Assembly: GCA_009823395.1 (NCBI GenBank)
Contig: CM020513.1
Coordinates: 3,217,501-3,281,500 of the forward strand
Direction of reading: 5' to 3'
DNA length: 64,000 nt
Origin: Thamnaconus septentrionalis
Lineage: Eukaryota; Chordata; Actinopteri; Tetraodontiformes; Monacanthidae
Numbering within the stretch: the stretch's first letter is position 1; every line of letters starts with the position of its first letter. A model generated the notes under the pieces. The model did not search any database, had not been told where the DNA came from, and worked only from the letters and a program-made list of their open reading frames with translations. Below are positions 23,701 through 37,800 of this stretch, one piece after another. The translations under genes were made by a program, and so were the position numbers.

Positions 23701-26700
23701 TATAGTGGAGGATAAAGACAGGATGGTGGAGCAGGAGGAGGAAATGAGGAGCTGACGCAGCAGAAAGGAGCCATGACAGCACACACAGAGGGGATCCAGA
23801 CACAGGTACACACAAGGATGTAAACGAACACACACACACGGTCCCAACGTTTGCATGTAAATTCAAACTGGAAAAAAAATGTCCAGACTGTCTCTGTGAA
23901 CATTGTTCTGTGACAATCGCTACTTTGTTCTCATTTCAAAGGTTTTAAAGACTTCTTCTGATCCCATCTTAATCTCTTATCTTGGTTAAAGGTCACTCTT
24001 CCACCTCTTTATGGCGCCAAGTTTAACCTCAAACTCTTCTATCGCCTCTCGGGGCTAATCTGCATTTGTTCCTAAAGACACCCTCGCTGCGGATGATCAC
24101 CGCTGATTGGCTGCTTTGGTTTTTTTCCCTGGCAGCCCCTCCTGCTCTGCGTCTCTCTTCTCAGCCGGCTTCAGATGGCTTTCACCTGGGCGGTTCTTCA
24201 AAGCTCCAGACTTTAAGCTCCGCGAACCTGCGAGGTGGCTCGAGCCGCTCGCTCCCCGTGTCTTTGGCTCCGCTCTGAATGCTAATGCCGGGATTTCAAG
24301 TAACTTTGCTGGCAGCGACCTGCGACCTCGTCGCCTGCCAACGGAAGAGCGCGTGACAGCTCCGCTTTGATGCCGCTGGAGGGTAAAGGCCTGAACGTCG
24401 CCCCATGTGACCTGCGAGCGGTCGTCTTGGCCAACTTTTGATATTTCGCCGAGTCACTTCGCTTCACCTCGCCGTCAAATCTTCAGTTCTTGCATATTTC
24501 AGTTTTGCTGTGTCTTATTTTTTGAAACAATGAATATCTCAACTTGGACACTCCAAAGAGTCAAGAGACATTAGGCTATTTCTACTTCATCCCTCCTCCT
24601 CTCTGGCATCCCCCCCATCTCCGCTGTGGCCGATGGCGTTTGTTTGTTTCTCATCTGTGAGTCAGATTTTTCCCGGTGCGATGTGCGATTTGCCATCAAG
24701 AGAATTAGCCTGCAACCAGGTCAACTGCAGGCTCGCATGTCCTCCTTTGTCCTCTTATTGTTGACGGGTAATTATCAGGCCGCCTCAATTCTGAAAAACT
24801 AGGCTTCGTGATGACTTTCTTTTTCATTTTCAACCTCCAATCATTTCCGCACACAATTCCCGTGAACCATTAGATAAAGACCTAAATACTGACTGAAGTG
24901 ACCACTGTTTGTTCCAGGAACACAGCACCCCTATTGGGGAAAGTATGCAGCTGCAGAGCAAGACTTTACATAGAGCTGTAATTTTGTACAGTTCATAAGC
25001 TGCAGCAGTATTCATGTGTTAGCTTTGATATCTGCAAAAACGGTGTGGATGCAGAGAAATACAGCATTGCATGGCTTTGTCAAGAGTCCTGTTGACTCAG
25101 CGCCTTTGGCGCACACACAGATGTTCTTTTTTCTAAATAGGCATCTTCTCAGAAATGAACATGCACTGTGTGACAGAATATATAACTATTTGTAACTTTT
25201 CCGTCCAATGTAAATGTTCAAAACCTGCCGCAACACAAAGTTGCAAAGACATGACAAAAAGGCTAATTGTGTCATCTCTCAGGGCCACTAAGAGACTTAC
25301 TGTGCCTCGCATACTCGCAAAACAACAGTTAAAATACTGCACCTCGGCTAATTTATCTCTCCGCTCCAAATTTGCCTGCTTTGCCTCGGCGGAGGTTCTG
25401 CCGGGACTGAATCTCTTCTTCCCAGCTTGCGCGCCTGTGAGTCGCCGCGGGGCCTTTTGGCAGCCGCACAGCCCAGTGAGTGTCGTTGGCGGCGGATACT
25501 TAATTTGCATGGGGAGAAAAAGAGCAGAGCGGGGCAGTGTGTCAGTGGTGGCGAGGGGACGAGGGACGAGGGACGAGCTCTCGGGCAAGGAGACGGAGGA
25601 GGAGACGGCGGCGAGCGGCGAGCTGTCCGTCAGCGACTCAGGCCTGACCGACGGCTCCGAGCGGGCAGGAAGCCCCTCCAGAGGAACCGTCTTCTTGGCA
25701 CGACCATCACAAGTGCCTCCGTCGGGGCTTGCCGAGGGACAGTTTTCATCACGAAACGTCCTCGGAGAGAACGCCACGGAGGTCGTCGACTTTAATAAAG
25801 TGTGTAATTAAAAAAAAACAAAAAAAAACTGCCTTATCTGAGGCAGTTTGGCCAGCAGTCGGTCCGACTTGCCCACTTTTGGGATTTAAAGTCAAACTTG
25901 ACAAATGGGGAAGAGTGGGAGGGGAGGGGCGGAGGCGTCCGTCCCGTAAACAAGCAATTACAGACACCCAGCATGAACGCAGCGTCTGGCGGCAACTGCT
26001 CAAATCTCCGTCGAAGTCCCAGGAAAAAAAAAAAAAGTTGATGTAAGAAGCGTCGTCCAGGAAGTGCAAATCTCCGCCAGAGCGAGATGGAGAGAGAGAA
26101 GAGGAGGAGAGGAGGGTAAAGCTGCGTTTAGCATAAGCTGGAATTAAGCTGGCAATATAGGACATCCAACTATCTCTGGCTGTGGCCGCTTCATTAGACA
26201 GAGGAGAGGGAGCGAGCCAGGGGGCGCCGGAGAGGCGGTGATTCATCCGCACCCTGACATTCTGGTGCACATGATGGACAATAATGGGAGGTGAGGCGGG
26301 AGGCGGGTAAGGGTGCGGGTGGGGGTGGGAGTGGCGGATATGAACGTATAGGTGCCCAGGTGGGAACATACAGCGTGTACAGGCTGGTTCAGGGTGCTGC
26401 CACTCACCTCCTTGCTCGCAGAGCTGCTGGGCCAGAGCATCCTTGAAGAGGATCTGTCCTCGGTGCGTCGCCGTGGCTCTGCCAGGAGGAAGGAGAGAGA
26501 AAAGGATGAAGAAGGAGGAGGAGAGGAGCGTTAACACAAAGGGGGCCACTTCTATGAGAAAGTTACGGCCTCTGTTTCTGATGAACGCAGATTGATGGGG
26601 AACAGACGGCGCCGTTTCCCTACATAAAGCAGCCGGGCGTCTCTTAAAGTTCGGCCTCGAACCGCGAGTCGAATCCTTCAAAACAAAATGCGTACGTGGA

Positions 26701-27077
26701 GCATAATGGATGAGCGAGGACGGCGACTGCACCACTGCGGAAGACGACATCATGACATGGTATCCCTCCGTCGAGAGGATTCCTTTTCATTTCACCGGCC
26801 CAGGAAAATCAGGGATATTTCTGCCACCTGATATAATATCCGACACTCTGCCGGCGCTCATGAGGAATCACTTACAGAGCAATATCCTCTGCATTAGCAG
26901 GCTGCACTCTGGTGTGAAGCTGTACTATATGTTGCGTGCAGCATGTATGGAATGGAATGTGCCACCCCCTCTGCCCCACAACCCTTCCTATAGCCTTGAA
27001 ATGCATTATTCATTGGAAAAAAACACAGAGAGCTTTAAAATTCTAAAAGGGTGAAGCGATGGCGGGCGGAGTCGAGC

Positions 27078-27112
<35 letters not shown>

Positions 27113-27725
27113 AGGCATGTCGAGGAAGAAGCTCCTTTATTGCAACACCGTCTCGAGATCCAGCCAATCGTCCAGCCGCCAATCAACCCCATTGTCTCCT
27201 GGCCTCCGGTTTACGAGGTGAACACGGCCCAGACACAAACTTCAATCGCTTCAGTCATAAAACACTTTCCAGAAAAATTCAGGGACTTATTTCTGCAGGA
27301 ACATCTCTCCGAAGGGAGGTGCCCGGGGTTTCTGAGGTGACAGAAACTTTTGATTTGTGCTCCACGTCTATCAAACTTCATCTCACCAGGGCCCCGAAAT
27401 GCAGAGTCACAACTTTTATGGGTGCTGAGGCATTTACTCGCTCATCTTGGCTCATGAATAACTAACAGAACTCCTCATTAATTAGTTAGCGGTAGCTGTT
27501 TTTTTTTTTTTTCCTTTTGCTTTTTTCCTTCTTGCCTGAGCAGAACTGAGCAGAAAACAGACTTAATTACAGTCACATTTCAGAATAGGAGCGGAAACTA
27601 ATTTGAGATTGGTATTTATGAATAAAAGATGCCTGGTAACGAACAGCGGGTGGCGATGTAGGAACAAGGCGCTTAAATATTTACTAAACACGTTCTCAGC
27701 TCGACTTTGCTAAACAGCTTCCGCT

Positions 27726-27765
<40 letters not shown>

Positions 27766-28802
27766 ATGGGGGGCGCTGACCTCACACATCGTTTACACTC
27801 GCTGAACACATCTGTGACAGTCACCCTTAACCTGGTAACCAGGTAACAACATGACAGGTGCTGCTGTTGATGTTGCCTGCATACATGAAGCTATCAAAGT
27901 CAATCAGGTGAAACGCGTGCATTAAAATTGAAATGACTTTTTATTTTTTATTTTAACGGGTTAATAGGGGACTATTTAAAAAAAACATTGACTGAATTAT
28001 TGGGCCATTAAAACAGGCATTAACTTCAGTAATACTCCTAATACCACTAAAGTAGTGGACACTAAATGATGATTTATTGTCATCCAAACTTTGACTTCAA
28101 CACCTGTCGTCTTTTAAATCCTGCCGATGGCGCTTAAGGTGCGTTTTCACTTTGAGTTTCCTAATTTTGCGTCATGTGGCTGAAACGGCAGCCCGGCGAG
28201 GCTACTTAAGCTCGGAGGATGGAGAGTGCGTGGCCAGCGCAGCGCGACGCCAGCGTCTGTCCCGCCGTCACACTCTGACAACTCCTCAGCGTGTGTCTCT
28301 CATTACCATGCCCCCAAACAACACACACACACACACACACACAAGGAGGAACAGCGCTAATGCACACAAAACACTCATTGGACATCTAAATGTTAATTTG
28401 ACTTTCTTCAGAGGGGGAAAAAAGCAATTAGGGGCCCGAATGTTTCGGTGTTTTTCCCCTTCATCTCTCCCGTCCTCCCGTCCAGACCAAGGATCATTCA
28501 TCTTGCGAAAAATAAGTGTCATCGGCTCCTCCGCTCATTTATCAACTGGAGCAAATGTGAAAGATGGAGGGGCGGGGGGTTGGGGAGAGAAAAGACGAGG
28601 ACGAGAGAGAGATGGAGGGAGGGAGATGACAGAGGAAAGAGGAGGATTGAGTGGGATACGGCGATAAACGCAGGATGCTGGCGCTGGGATTTGGTCGGAG
28701 GAAGGAGAATTAGAGATGGGAGTCGGATGGCCTTGTCTCTCAAAGTCCGCAATCTGCTGTCAGGAAGCGGGGCGTGCAAGCGAGGGCAGAGATCCAGTCC
28801 AC

Positions 28803-28834
<32 letters not shown>

Positions 28835-29207
28835 TCGGAGTGAAAGCCACATATGAGCTTTAACATGTATGCAGATGGACAGGCTGTCAGTCAAAGAGCT
28901 CCCAGAAGAGCCTGCAGTGGGTAATTACCAGCCGTGTCTTCCATGTTAGATTACATGTTGCTGTTGGCTCTAAGTGTCCCCCAGGAGCCGGCTTGACAGA
29001 TCCCGGCGAACCACACGCACACACGCACACACACACACACACACACACACGAGTGTACACACAGCGGGAGACACTGACGGCTGATTTAACCCTAAAGCCA
29101 TATATGTGCAGTTAAACATGTGACCTGCTATTTCAGTGTAAGAGGAAAAAACACAAACAAAAAGAGCTTTTAGAGTCATGCCATTTTTTATATTTTGACT
29201 CGGAGGA

Positions 29208-29300
<93 letters not shown>

Positions 29301-29485
29301 GTCCTTTTCTTCCTCTGAAATACATTTTTCTTGAACTGCCTATTTGTAATCACCATTAATATTGGGACTTGGGACTGGCAGGTTGCGGACTGGCGGCGGC
29401 AGCTCTGCTTTGGTGGGTTTCCAGACCCTGTATTAAATCCATTCTACAATATTTATCTTTCACTGATTATTTACCCTTAAAAACA

Positions 29486-29519
<34 letters not shown>

Positions 29520-32467
29520 ATATAATGTATATTTAGCCCTCTGTTTGCAGCCCGCTCCTGAGGCTGATGCTGTGTTGTGCCTTCCACATGGGGACAAAAA
29601 CAAGGCGTTCTCAGGGGGGCGGAGGCAATACCTGGCTGGGTGTGATTTCATTAGCATGGAAATGGGACAAGTGCACTTTGTGACGCCACAAAGAGCCAAT
29701 TTTTAAAACTTTTTTCCTTCTAGAGATTTGAGAAAGCAGAAAATTATGATTTTTTTTTCCTGAGGTAATTGCAAAGTTAATCTTGTTAAGCCATTAAAAT
29801 AATAAGTGACTTTTTCTGGACATATCTCAGAATGGTCATGACCAGCGTTGATTAAAGCAACACTATGAGATGACTAAAGATGTCAGGGTATCTGGGGAAG
29901 CATGAAGAAAATAAGAGGGTAAATTATCATCTCTGGAAACCCAAACATCAAAAGCGACTTATGTTCACAGCTCTTGATACTTTCGTGGCCGGCAGGTCCC
30001 GGGAAGAGGCGGCTGGCTAGGAGGCATCACATCACTCCCCTCTCCTCCCCAAGTTCCCTCCGCACTAATTTAATTAATTGAACAGGGCTCTTGGAGAAGA
30101 TGCAAATTTAATGAGGAGGGATTTGGGAGTTGTTTGGCAAATTACCTGCTTGTTAGCGCCAGGTCGTCGAGACTTGCGGCACCAAGCGCAGAAAGACTCC
30201 TCGTTGCTGCTGCGGCAGCGGCGGCGGCTGCCGCCGAGCGGCGACGCAGCCGCAGGAAGCACAAACTGACCTTGACTGCTGCTGGCGAGCGCTAATGAGC
30301 GGGATTGGGAAAACAACAGCAGCTAGCGGCGACGTGCAAGGAGGGTGACGTTAATCTGTTTGTGTTCAGCTGTTGATATAAGGCCTTTGCACAGACGCAT
30401 GGATTTTCTTTTTCTTTCCCCCAAACTCCAACTGCTCATTTTAACACAGAATCCAAAAATCATCTTTGGAAAAAACTAATTACATAGAATAAAAATCCAC
30501 CTTTACTTCAACCAACACGCAGCAGCAATGCCAACCATAAAAACGGCATTCAAACTGATTGCCTCATCATCAAACTCAGCTGTTCCACACCAACACGCAG
30601 GTAACTTTGATTCAGAACCAAAATTTTAAGCTTGGAGGAATTTCCTGTTATTGTTTGTCACGTTTGATCTGAAACCTTTTTGCACTTCCTGCTTCCTGCC
30701 TCCTCCCATCCCATTGGGCCTCCAGCCTCTCGGCTCGGTGCGGGTCAGGCTGGGACGGGAGAGGATGGATCTGCCATGTTGACCCAGAGTCAACAGCGCC
30801 GTGCGGAACGGCGAGGCACATTTGAATTCTATCATGTCAGTCACAACGGGGCGTGTTTGCAGAAAACAGACGGCGCAAAATGTGAGGCAAATCGTTTTCT
30901 GGGAAACATGCGGAGCAGAGGCCCCTTCTCCCCTGAGCATGCTTCAGTCTGGTGGAATCGCACACACACACACACACACGTGTCCGTGCTCTATTTCATC
31001 TAGAATTGATACGCAGGTCAACGTCCCTGCAGGTGGTTCGCCTGCCTGCTGATGACACCGTGGATGTTGCGGAGGCACGGACGTGATGTGGACAATTTGT
31101 GGCCGTATCGATCAGACCGCAGAGATGTAATATACATGTTGTGTGTGTGTGTGTGTGTGTGCGCGCACATGTTTGTGCATGAATTTCTCAGGGTCAGGGT
31201 GTGTGTCCCGTGGGAAATAAGGCCGTGTTGCGGAGAAATGAAGGGAAAGGATCTTTAAAAGCTGGATGACGTTAATGTCAAATTTAAGAAAAAAAAAAAT
31301 CTAATTCTTAGAACTTTTGTAAAGGTTAAACACATTAATACAAGAACTGCCAAGTTGTGTGAAGGTGGACTGGGTCAGATTTGCAGCATGGCTGGATGGA
31401 ACCTGGAGGTGGAACAGATTTATGTTCCCCGTCTGGCTTCACCTTCCTGCCCAGTATTTCAACATGAACCTGCCAAAAAATGTGAAATTTCCCAGACACA
31501 TATTTTATCTTCTATTACCCACCAGCAAAATTAAGAATCATGAGTCACGTTACCACAGTCGCCACAGTCACCACAGTCACTTTAACAAGGAGGACGAGGA
31601 GCTCATTAACCAGTCGCTTTGTCCTCATTCGGACTGAAAGATCGACAGGAAGTCGATTGACGATCGATGATGGGAAGGATGAGGGAAGGGAAGGGAAGGG
31701 GAGCCAGCAGCCCAGGGAGCGCTCAACCTACAGCCTGAACTCTGACCTTTGACCTCTGAATAATAATGCCAGCTCTCCGTCATCCTGCGAGCCAAAATCA
31801 AAATCTCAAGCCCGGATCGATGGAGGGAGGCATTATTTTTCGTAATACATTTTTTAGCGGCAGGCCTTCGCGCCACCGACTCCCGATCATACAGACCAGA
31901 CTCCAGACACCTGACAACAACAGCTGCAGTTTTTACAGGCCTGCCAGCCTCTCTCTACTGCGTATTTTGAGATCTACTCCAAACAGCTCTCAAAAATAGC
32001 CACATTACTGTCAATATGTTGTGTAGAAATGAGAAAAGACAATTCTTCACCTCCTAGGCTTCATCAATTTTTCATATTATGTGTGCTCAATCATATACAG
32101 AGAGAAGCCCTTTGTGACATCACAGCAGTCCAACACAGCATCAGTTTTAGCAGGAAACTAAAAACCCATCACAAAAGGGTTAAATATGATTTACTGTGGA
32201 GATCTGTGGAGGGTTGTTGGATAAATAACCGTGCAAGGCTGCTCTGCCGGAGTCTAAGATGGGGAGAAAAAGCACAGAAAATGTGTTTCTGAGTGCCGGT
32301 GGCGTAAAATGTAACAAGGACGGCGGATGAACACATAAAGAACCTGCGGCAACATTAAAAGGGGCCTGAAGCCTGCAGACATCCGCCTCTACCGGGGGAA
32401 TATAAAGTAATCAACACGTTCTCAAGGCAGGCGGCTGCGGGGGGAGACGACACAAAACAGCGCGGCT

Positions 32468-32518
<51 letters not shown>

Positions 32519-32857
32519 AACACACCTACACCTACACCATGCTTTAAGAGCCCGTAAATGGCTGTCAAGAGTTTTAAACTTATCAGCTATGCCCAAACGT
32601 GCTTCCTCTGACAGCAGTCGCTGTTATAAAATAGAGCGCGTGCACATCATCACACACACACTTACACACACAAATACACACACGGTGCCAGCAGTGCACT
32701 GCCCCCGAGGCTGTAAGTGAAGCAGAATGAAGGCAAAGAAAGACGGAGACACAGCAGAGGAAGCTTTTAACCATTCTCACCTCTGCTAAGTGCAGCAAAG
32801 CATTCAGGACACACAACCGGCGCGGCTCAACAAGGAGAATTAAAAAGTGGGGCACAT

Positions 32858-32911
<54 letters not shown>

Positions 32912-34076
32912 GTCTGCTTTTTTTTCCCCCTCCACCATCATTAAAGCCCGAGTTGCTTTGCATACAGTAGCTGTGGTGGCGGCCTGAGGTTTGACTCCGC
33001 CTTGTTTCAACGATGCTTATTTGATTAAAAATAACAGTTAGCAAATATAACCAACGATGTCGGCTTGTTTTAGAAAAAAAAAAGTCATGAATATACTGAA
33101 TGTAATACCAAGTGGGTGTGTTTCAGTCAGGACTGACTGGGTGTGTTTTCCCCAGGTCCCTTTGTTCCACCTCCACCCTCAGGCTCCACCCTCTCCACCC
33201 TCCACCAAGGCCTTCCCTGCTCTTTAGGAGGCAATTTACAGCCACCAGCAAAATGAGTTCCTGCGCGCGCGGAGGGCCGCCACACGCTGCACTCCATCAC
33301 AGCCCTGCCCGTGATGTGTTGCCGGGAACTCTCTCCCTCACGATATTGCCCATAAAGCTGCTCACAGGTCCCATATTGATGCGGTGGCGGTGGCGGCGGT
33401 GGCGGCGGCGGCGGTGGAGCCGCTCTGGCCCTGTTGAAGGACATCACATGTCTGCACCTTTAATTTGACACTCACTGACACCACGGCTGGAAACGCTCGT
33501 TGTGTGAATCATCGCGGAGGGAGTATTACGAGCAGCGCGCCGCGGCATTACTTACATGTTGTATTGGGGAAAAAAACTAAAAAGAAGAGAATATTATCTA
33601 AAATATTTTTGCCTGAACTTTTACAGGGTTTTTATTCTGTTTCTTCAAAAAAAAAAAAAAAAAAAAATCATAAAAAGCTATTGGAGAATTCATAAAAAGG
33701 AAGCTTCAAGGCTCTCTTATTAAAGAATTCCCTGCTGAGTTTATATATCAATTTAAAAGTTCAATGTCAAACACATTTCAGAGCTGTATATTTCATCCTG
33801 GGCTCATAATAGATTACGCTGAAAAAAAAAAATCAAAACTTTTCAGATCACCTGAAAGTAGCAGATTTAGCCCTGTGTTTGCAGCCTCCTAGGCGAAAAA
33901 AAAAAAATCCCAGTGAGTTTTAGCTTGTTGTGGTGATAAGCCTGAGCCGTAAAAAATGTTTGAGACGTCGGCGGCGGACAATGAGGTTCAATCTGGTCGC
34001 AAATTCTACTGGGGTCATGTGACTGACGGCAGGAAGGACAGTACTGGTGGAGGTGGGAGCTGCCGACTAGAACAGG

Positions 34077-34108
<32 letters not shown>

Positions 34109-34252
34109 CCAGCTGGAGTGTGACTGGCTGACTTTGATAAGGTCAGCCGCAGAGGCCCCAGTTGTCATCCAGCGGTGCCCCCCCTGCCCCACTTCCCCCA
34201 CCAATCCCCCGCCGTCACCAGCACTGGGTCGCCGCAAAAAGCAATGACACAC

Positions 34253-34293
<41 letters not shown>

Positions 34294-34791
34294 CAATCAC
34301 AAACAGCGAGGAAAGACCAAATCCTTGTAAGCTGACACATGCTCAATGGTAAATGTGTTTGCTGGCAGAGGGAGAAGCCAGTAAATCTGTTTGGCTGACT
34401 GGATTCCGTCTCAGTGGCAGCTCCACTTCCCCGACTGAATCCTCCTCTGTCTGTCTGTCTGTCTGTCCGTCCGCCCGTGCACGTCTCTGCCCGCCGCTCT
34501 GTCAAGTCCCTCCAGGAAACTGATTTGGGGGGGATTTGCTGAGTTCTGCTGGAGAGTCTATTCGTTCCGTTGACGGTTCCTAAATGAAAACACTGATGTG
34601 CAATTTGCAGTATTTTGGAGGGGAGACTGTTGGCGTCCGCCTCGCAGTTTTATTTGAGCATCTAAACGTTTAAACCCAACGCGGCCAAATGAATTAAGAT
34701 TTGGTTTGACGAAACACCGGTCTACTGAATAAGTCTGGTAGAGTCGGTAGTAGGAGCTCTACAACGACGAAAGGGCGCACTTTGTACTTGT

Positions 34792-34844
<53 letters not shown>

Positions 34845-37800
34845 TGGCTGCTAATTGCATTTTGACTGATTACCAGCGTGAGGCTGTAAATCAGCAGCTA
34901 GGAGAACTACGGGGAGGCACAGAGCTGGAGGAGGATTCCAACAGATGGACACGGAAAAGATTTTGAAATTGGATGAGTAGACGAAGGAAGTCTAACTAAC
35001 AAGAAAGGGAGAAAAAGAGAAAGACATTGGAGCAATATTCAAAGCTCCTGAAGCTGGAGTGTGAAGCAGAATTTAGACTCAGGAAGGTTGTTCCTGCCTA
35101 GAAAAACAAAGAAAAGCACTCACAGCTGTTGAGATGTCTTAAGATGGGAGTAATTTATGTTTTTATGCTGCTGAAATCATCAAGATCAAGAGGTTTTATA
35201 TCTGTGTGTGTGTGTGTGTGTGTGTGTAAATGTCCTGCTAGCAACACGGTTAGCTCAACAGACATCACAAGATAATCCCAGTGAAAGAACTGCTCTTCCT
35301 TTATCAAAACTATCCAAGCCAACAGCCTCGCACCTGTCGTCAAACACTCCAGTGTGATCCATGTCAGCGGGGTTTGTTTCACAACTCTATCAGGAAAAGA
35401 TCTCAGAGGAAGCAAAATGGACAAATATTCAATATTCCGAGTCTGCCGCCGCCGCCACCAGGGCGCCGCTTCCCTTCAGTGCGAGGTGCTTGTTGCTTAA
35501 TTGAACTCTGGCTGTCACAGACAGTCGGGAGGAAATGAGGAAGAAGTTGTCAGGCTCTGATAAAACACTCGTCACTGCGCCGTCCTCCCCTGCCTCTTCC
35601 TCCTCTGAAGGATTCTGATCACAGGTTTTTTTTTTGTTTTTTTCCCCCCTGCAAGACTTCAGTCCCAGAAGCTGAGCTGGATTTCTGGCAGGGCGGCAAT
35701 TAAACATCTGCAAGTTTTGCCTCAAGCGGCCGTGATTTCAGTTAATCAACCTCCAAACTGGGCTCTTCCAGCTCGCCAGCAGATATCATCTCTGTCTTGG
35801 CTGAACTGCTGGCAGCCGTCAGGGTTTCTCAATCGCGCAGCTTGCTGTTTGTGTTAGCGACTCCTCTCTTCCAGACGCTCTCCCGCGCCGCGCTGTGCTG
35901 TGTTGTCTGTGCACTTACAGGAAGTTGACGCAGCCGGTGCCCGGGGGCGGGGCGATCCAGACGAAGCTGAAAGTGGAGGACGGCTGGTGGCTGACGTGCG
36001 AGGCCACCACGCTGCAGACAAACTGGGTTCCTGCGAACTGCCGCTCGGGCATCACACCTGGACGGGACACAGGAGGAGAGATTCAGTCAGAGCACTTTCA
36101 CCCAGCAGTGTTTATTTTCTGGTTTCCATCAACTTCCACTGTGGCAAGTGAAATAGCGCTCGTCGCATTTCGATGGTTGCACAGTCATATCGTGGCGAGC
36201 TCATTTACGAGGCTGCGGCCTCTATAGTCTGCCTGTGGCCGAGCGTCATTCCCCTCAGCCAGAGACCAAAACCCAAGACAAATAATTCCTATAACATAGC
36301 TGTGGCTGAGACGCTGTTTTATATCCACCCAAACAAAGAAAATAGAAATTTAAAAGAACTCTTTTTTAATAAAAATGATAAATGTGCAATGACCTTTCAG
36401 GGTTAAGGATAAAAATGAATTCCATGTTCTTGCAGTAGACCTGTTCCCTCCAAAAGCCTTTACACAGCAGCAGATGCTCTTTTCTTATGCTAGTCAGAAG
36501 GAAGGAAAGAGGGAAGGTTCTTGAAGGAAGTGGAATACAGTAGGACTCTGGTTTCAACTTCTTCCCCCTCCTTTCTGAACATGTTTGTACTGTTTTTTTT
36601 GTCTTTTACTGTATGTTTTTTTTCTTTTCTTTGATGTTCAAAATAAATTCCTAAATTAAATCAAATCAAATCAAGTAATAAACAAAGAAAATATAGATTC
36701 CTTTTAAATATTTCAAACTATCAAGATAGTATTTTCACAGTAGTGCCCATTTAATACTTCAGATTCCAGCATTTTTCCACACCTGCAAACACAAACATCA
36801 CATTTGTCATGCTTTGTAAAACCAAGATTAAATAAAAAAGTGGTTGTGACACCTTAGAACTCATTAAAGTGAAAGATGAACTAGATGATGGTGGCCATGG
36901 TCAAACTAGCTAAGGAAAAGAACTCCCGACAGAGAATATTTATAATTCCTGATATTTCTACATACATGCAGACCTCAACACCTTCTCCTTGCTTTCAAGT
37001 CAACTCTGCACATTTTCGATTTGGACTTGTTTATGGTTTTTGAGTTGTTTTTCCATTACTTGGTGCTTCTTCTCACCCGGACCCTCCTCTCCTCCACTCT
37101 CCACAGACACATTCTGTGACCCCCCAAACCCCCCGACCTTCCTTCTCCTCCTGACACGGTGTAACCGTGGCCTTATTAATGAGGCTGTGCGTGCGCACAG
37201 CTTTGATTGCACCCGCGGAATGACATCATGTCACACAATCTCGGCCGCCTGTCGCAGGGGGGGGGGCAAGGGCAGGATGCCTCCAGACTCATCCATCACC
37301 GCGCAGACACACACAGACGCACAACAATTTAATAATTTACTGTAACTAAATGGCTTTTGTGGCTCGGCTGAAACGGCGGAACGTGCGGGGAGGCAGATAA
37401 TCTGGGAATTTGCTGGAATTACACAACACTGAGTCGACAACACGGTTTGGTCCGGTGCGCGCCCAGCAAAAAAACAAAAAACAAAACGCATTTAGCCAGT
37501 TTAAAAATGCATCGACGTCCCATCTGTGCTGCTGCAGTGTTTCACCGCGACCTGCAGACACCATCGTCCTCCTCCTCCTCCGAAAACATAATCAGCCGTG
37601 ATTAATAACGTCAGAGGCTTTTTTTTTTTAATGCCCTCTGAATCAATGCGCAATGAGTCAGTATGCAAATGTTGCGTGCGTGCGCGCGCGCGCGCCCGTC
37701 TGGTGTGTGTGGTTGAAAACTAATCATTTGAGGAGAAATAATTTCGCCCGTCGCTGACAGTAATAGATGTGGCCGCGCAGGCTGCATTTATAAACACACC

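Larger units (their letters stand above)
18219..26407 (-). other. reln intron 4 (8,189 bp)
   Basis: Contains a possible element with GATA-rich ends (about 18380-18785), a (CTT)n run (19183-19209), a TTAGCCCTCTG family copy (20309 to about 20620), a pyrimidine-rich block (about 21200-21370), a nested inverted-repeat element (22021-22569) and a GC-rich block (about 22970-23110). Long chance reading frames at 25155-25811 and 25749-26753 are not supported as genes. No splice-competent exon found. Confidence 0.7.
26479..35918 (-). other. reln intron 3 (9,440 bp)
   Basis: Contains the longest CA run of the window (29209-29299) and further CA/GT runs near 27729-27759, 28801-28833, 29011-29050, 29487-29517, 32474-32516, 32861-32906, 34081-34108 and 34245-34292. 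It also has (GCT)n at 27079-27113, (CAG)n at 34794-34841, and TTAGCCCTCTG family copies near 29533, 32100 and 33867. No supported gene. Confidence 0.7.

Noticed and set aside
25155..25811. 218-codon plus-strand open frame opposite intron 4
   Set aside because: No recognisable domain, no splice or expression signal, and an antisense frame over the same interval is almost as long. Chance frame in GC-rich DNA.
25749..26753. 334-codon minus-strand open frame
   Set aside because: It runs through reln exon 4 in its true frame, but the rest is intron sequence on both sides with clear splice sites at 26407/26408 and 26478/26479. Composition is Ser/Pro low complexity; no recognisable family.
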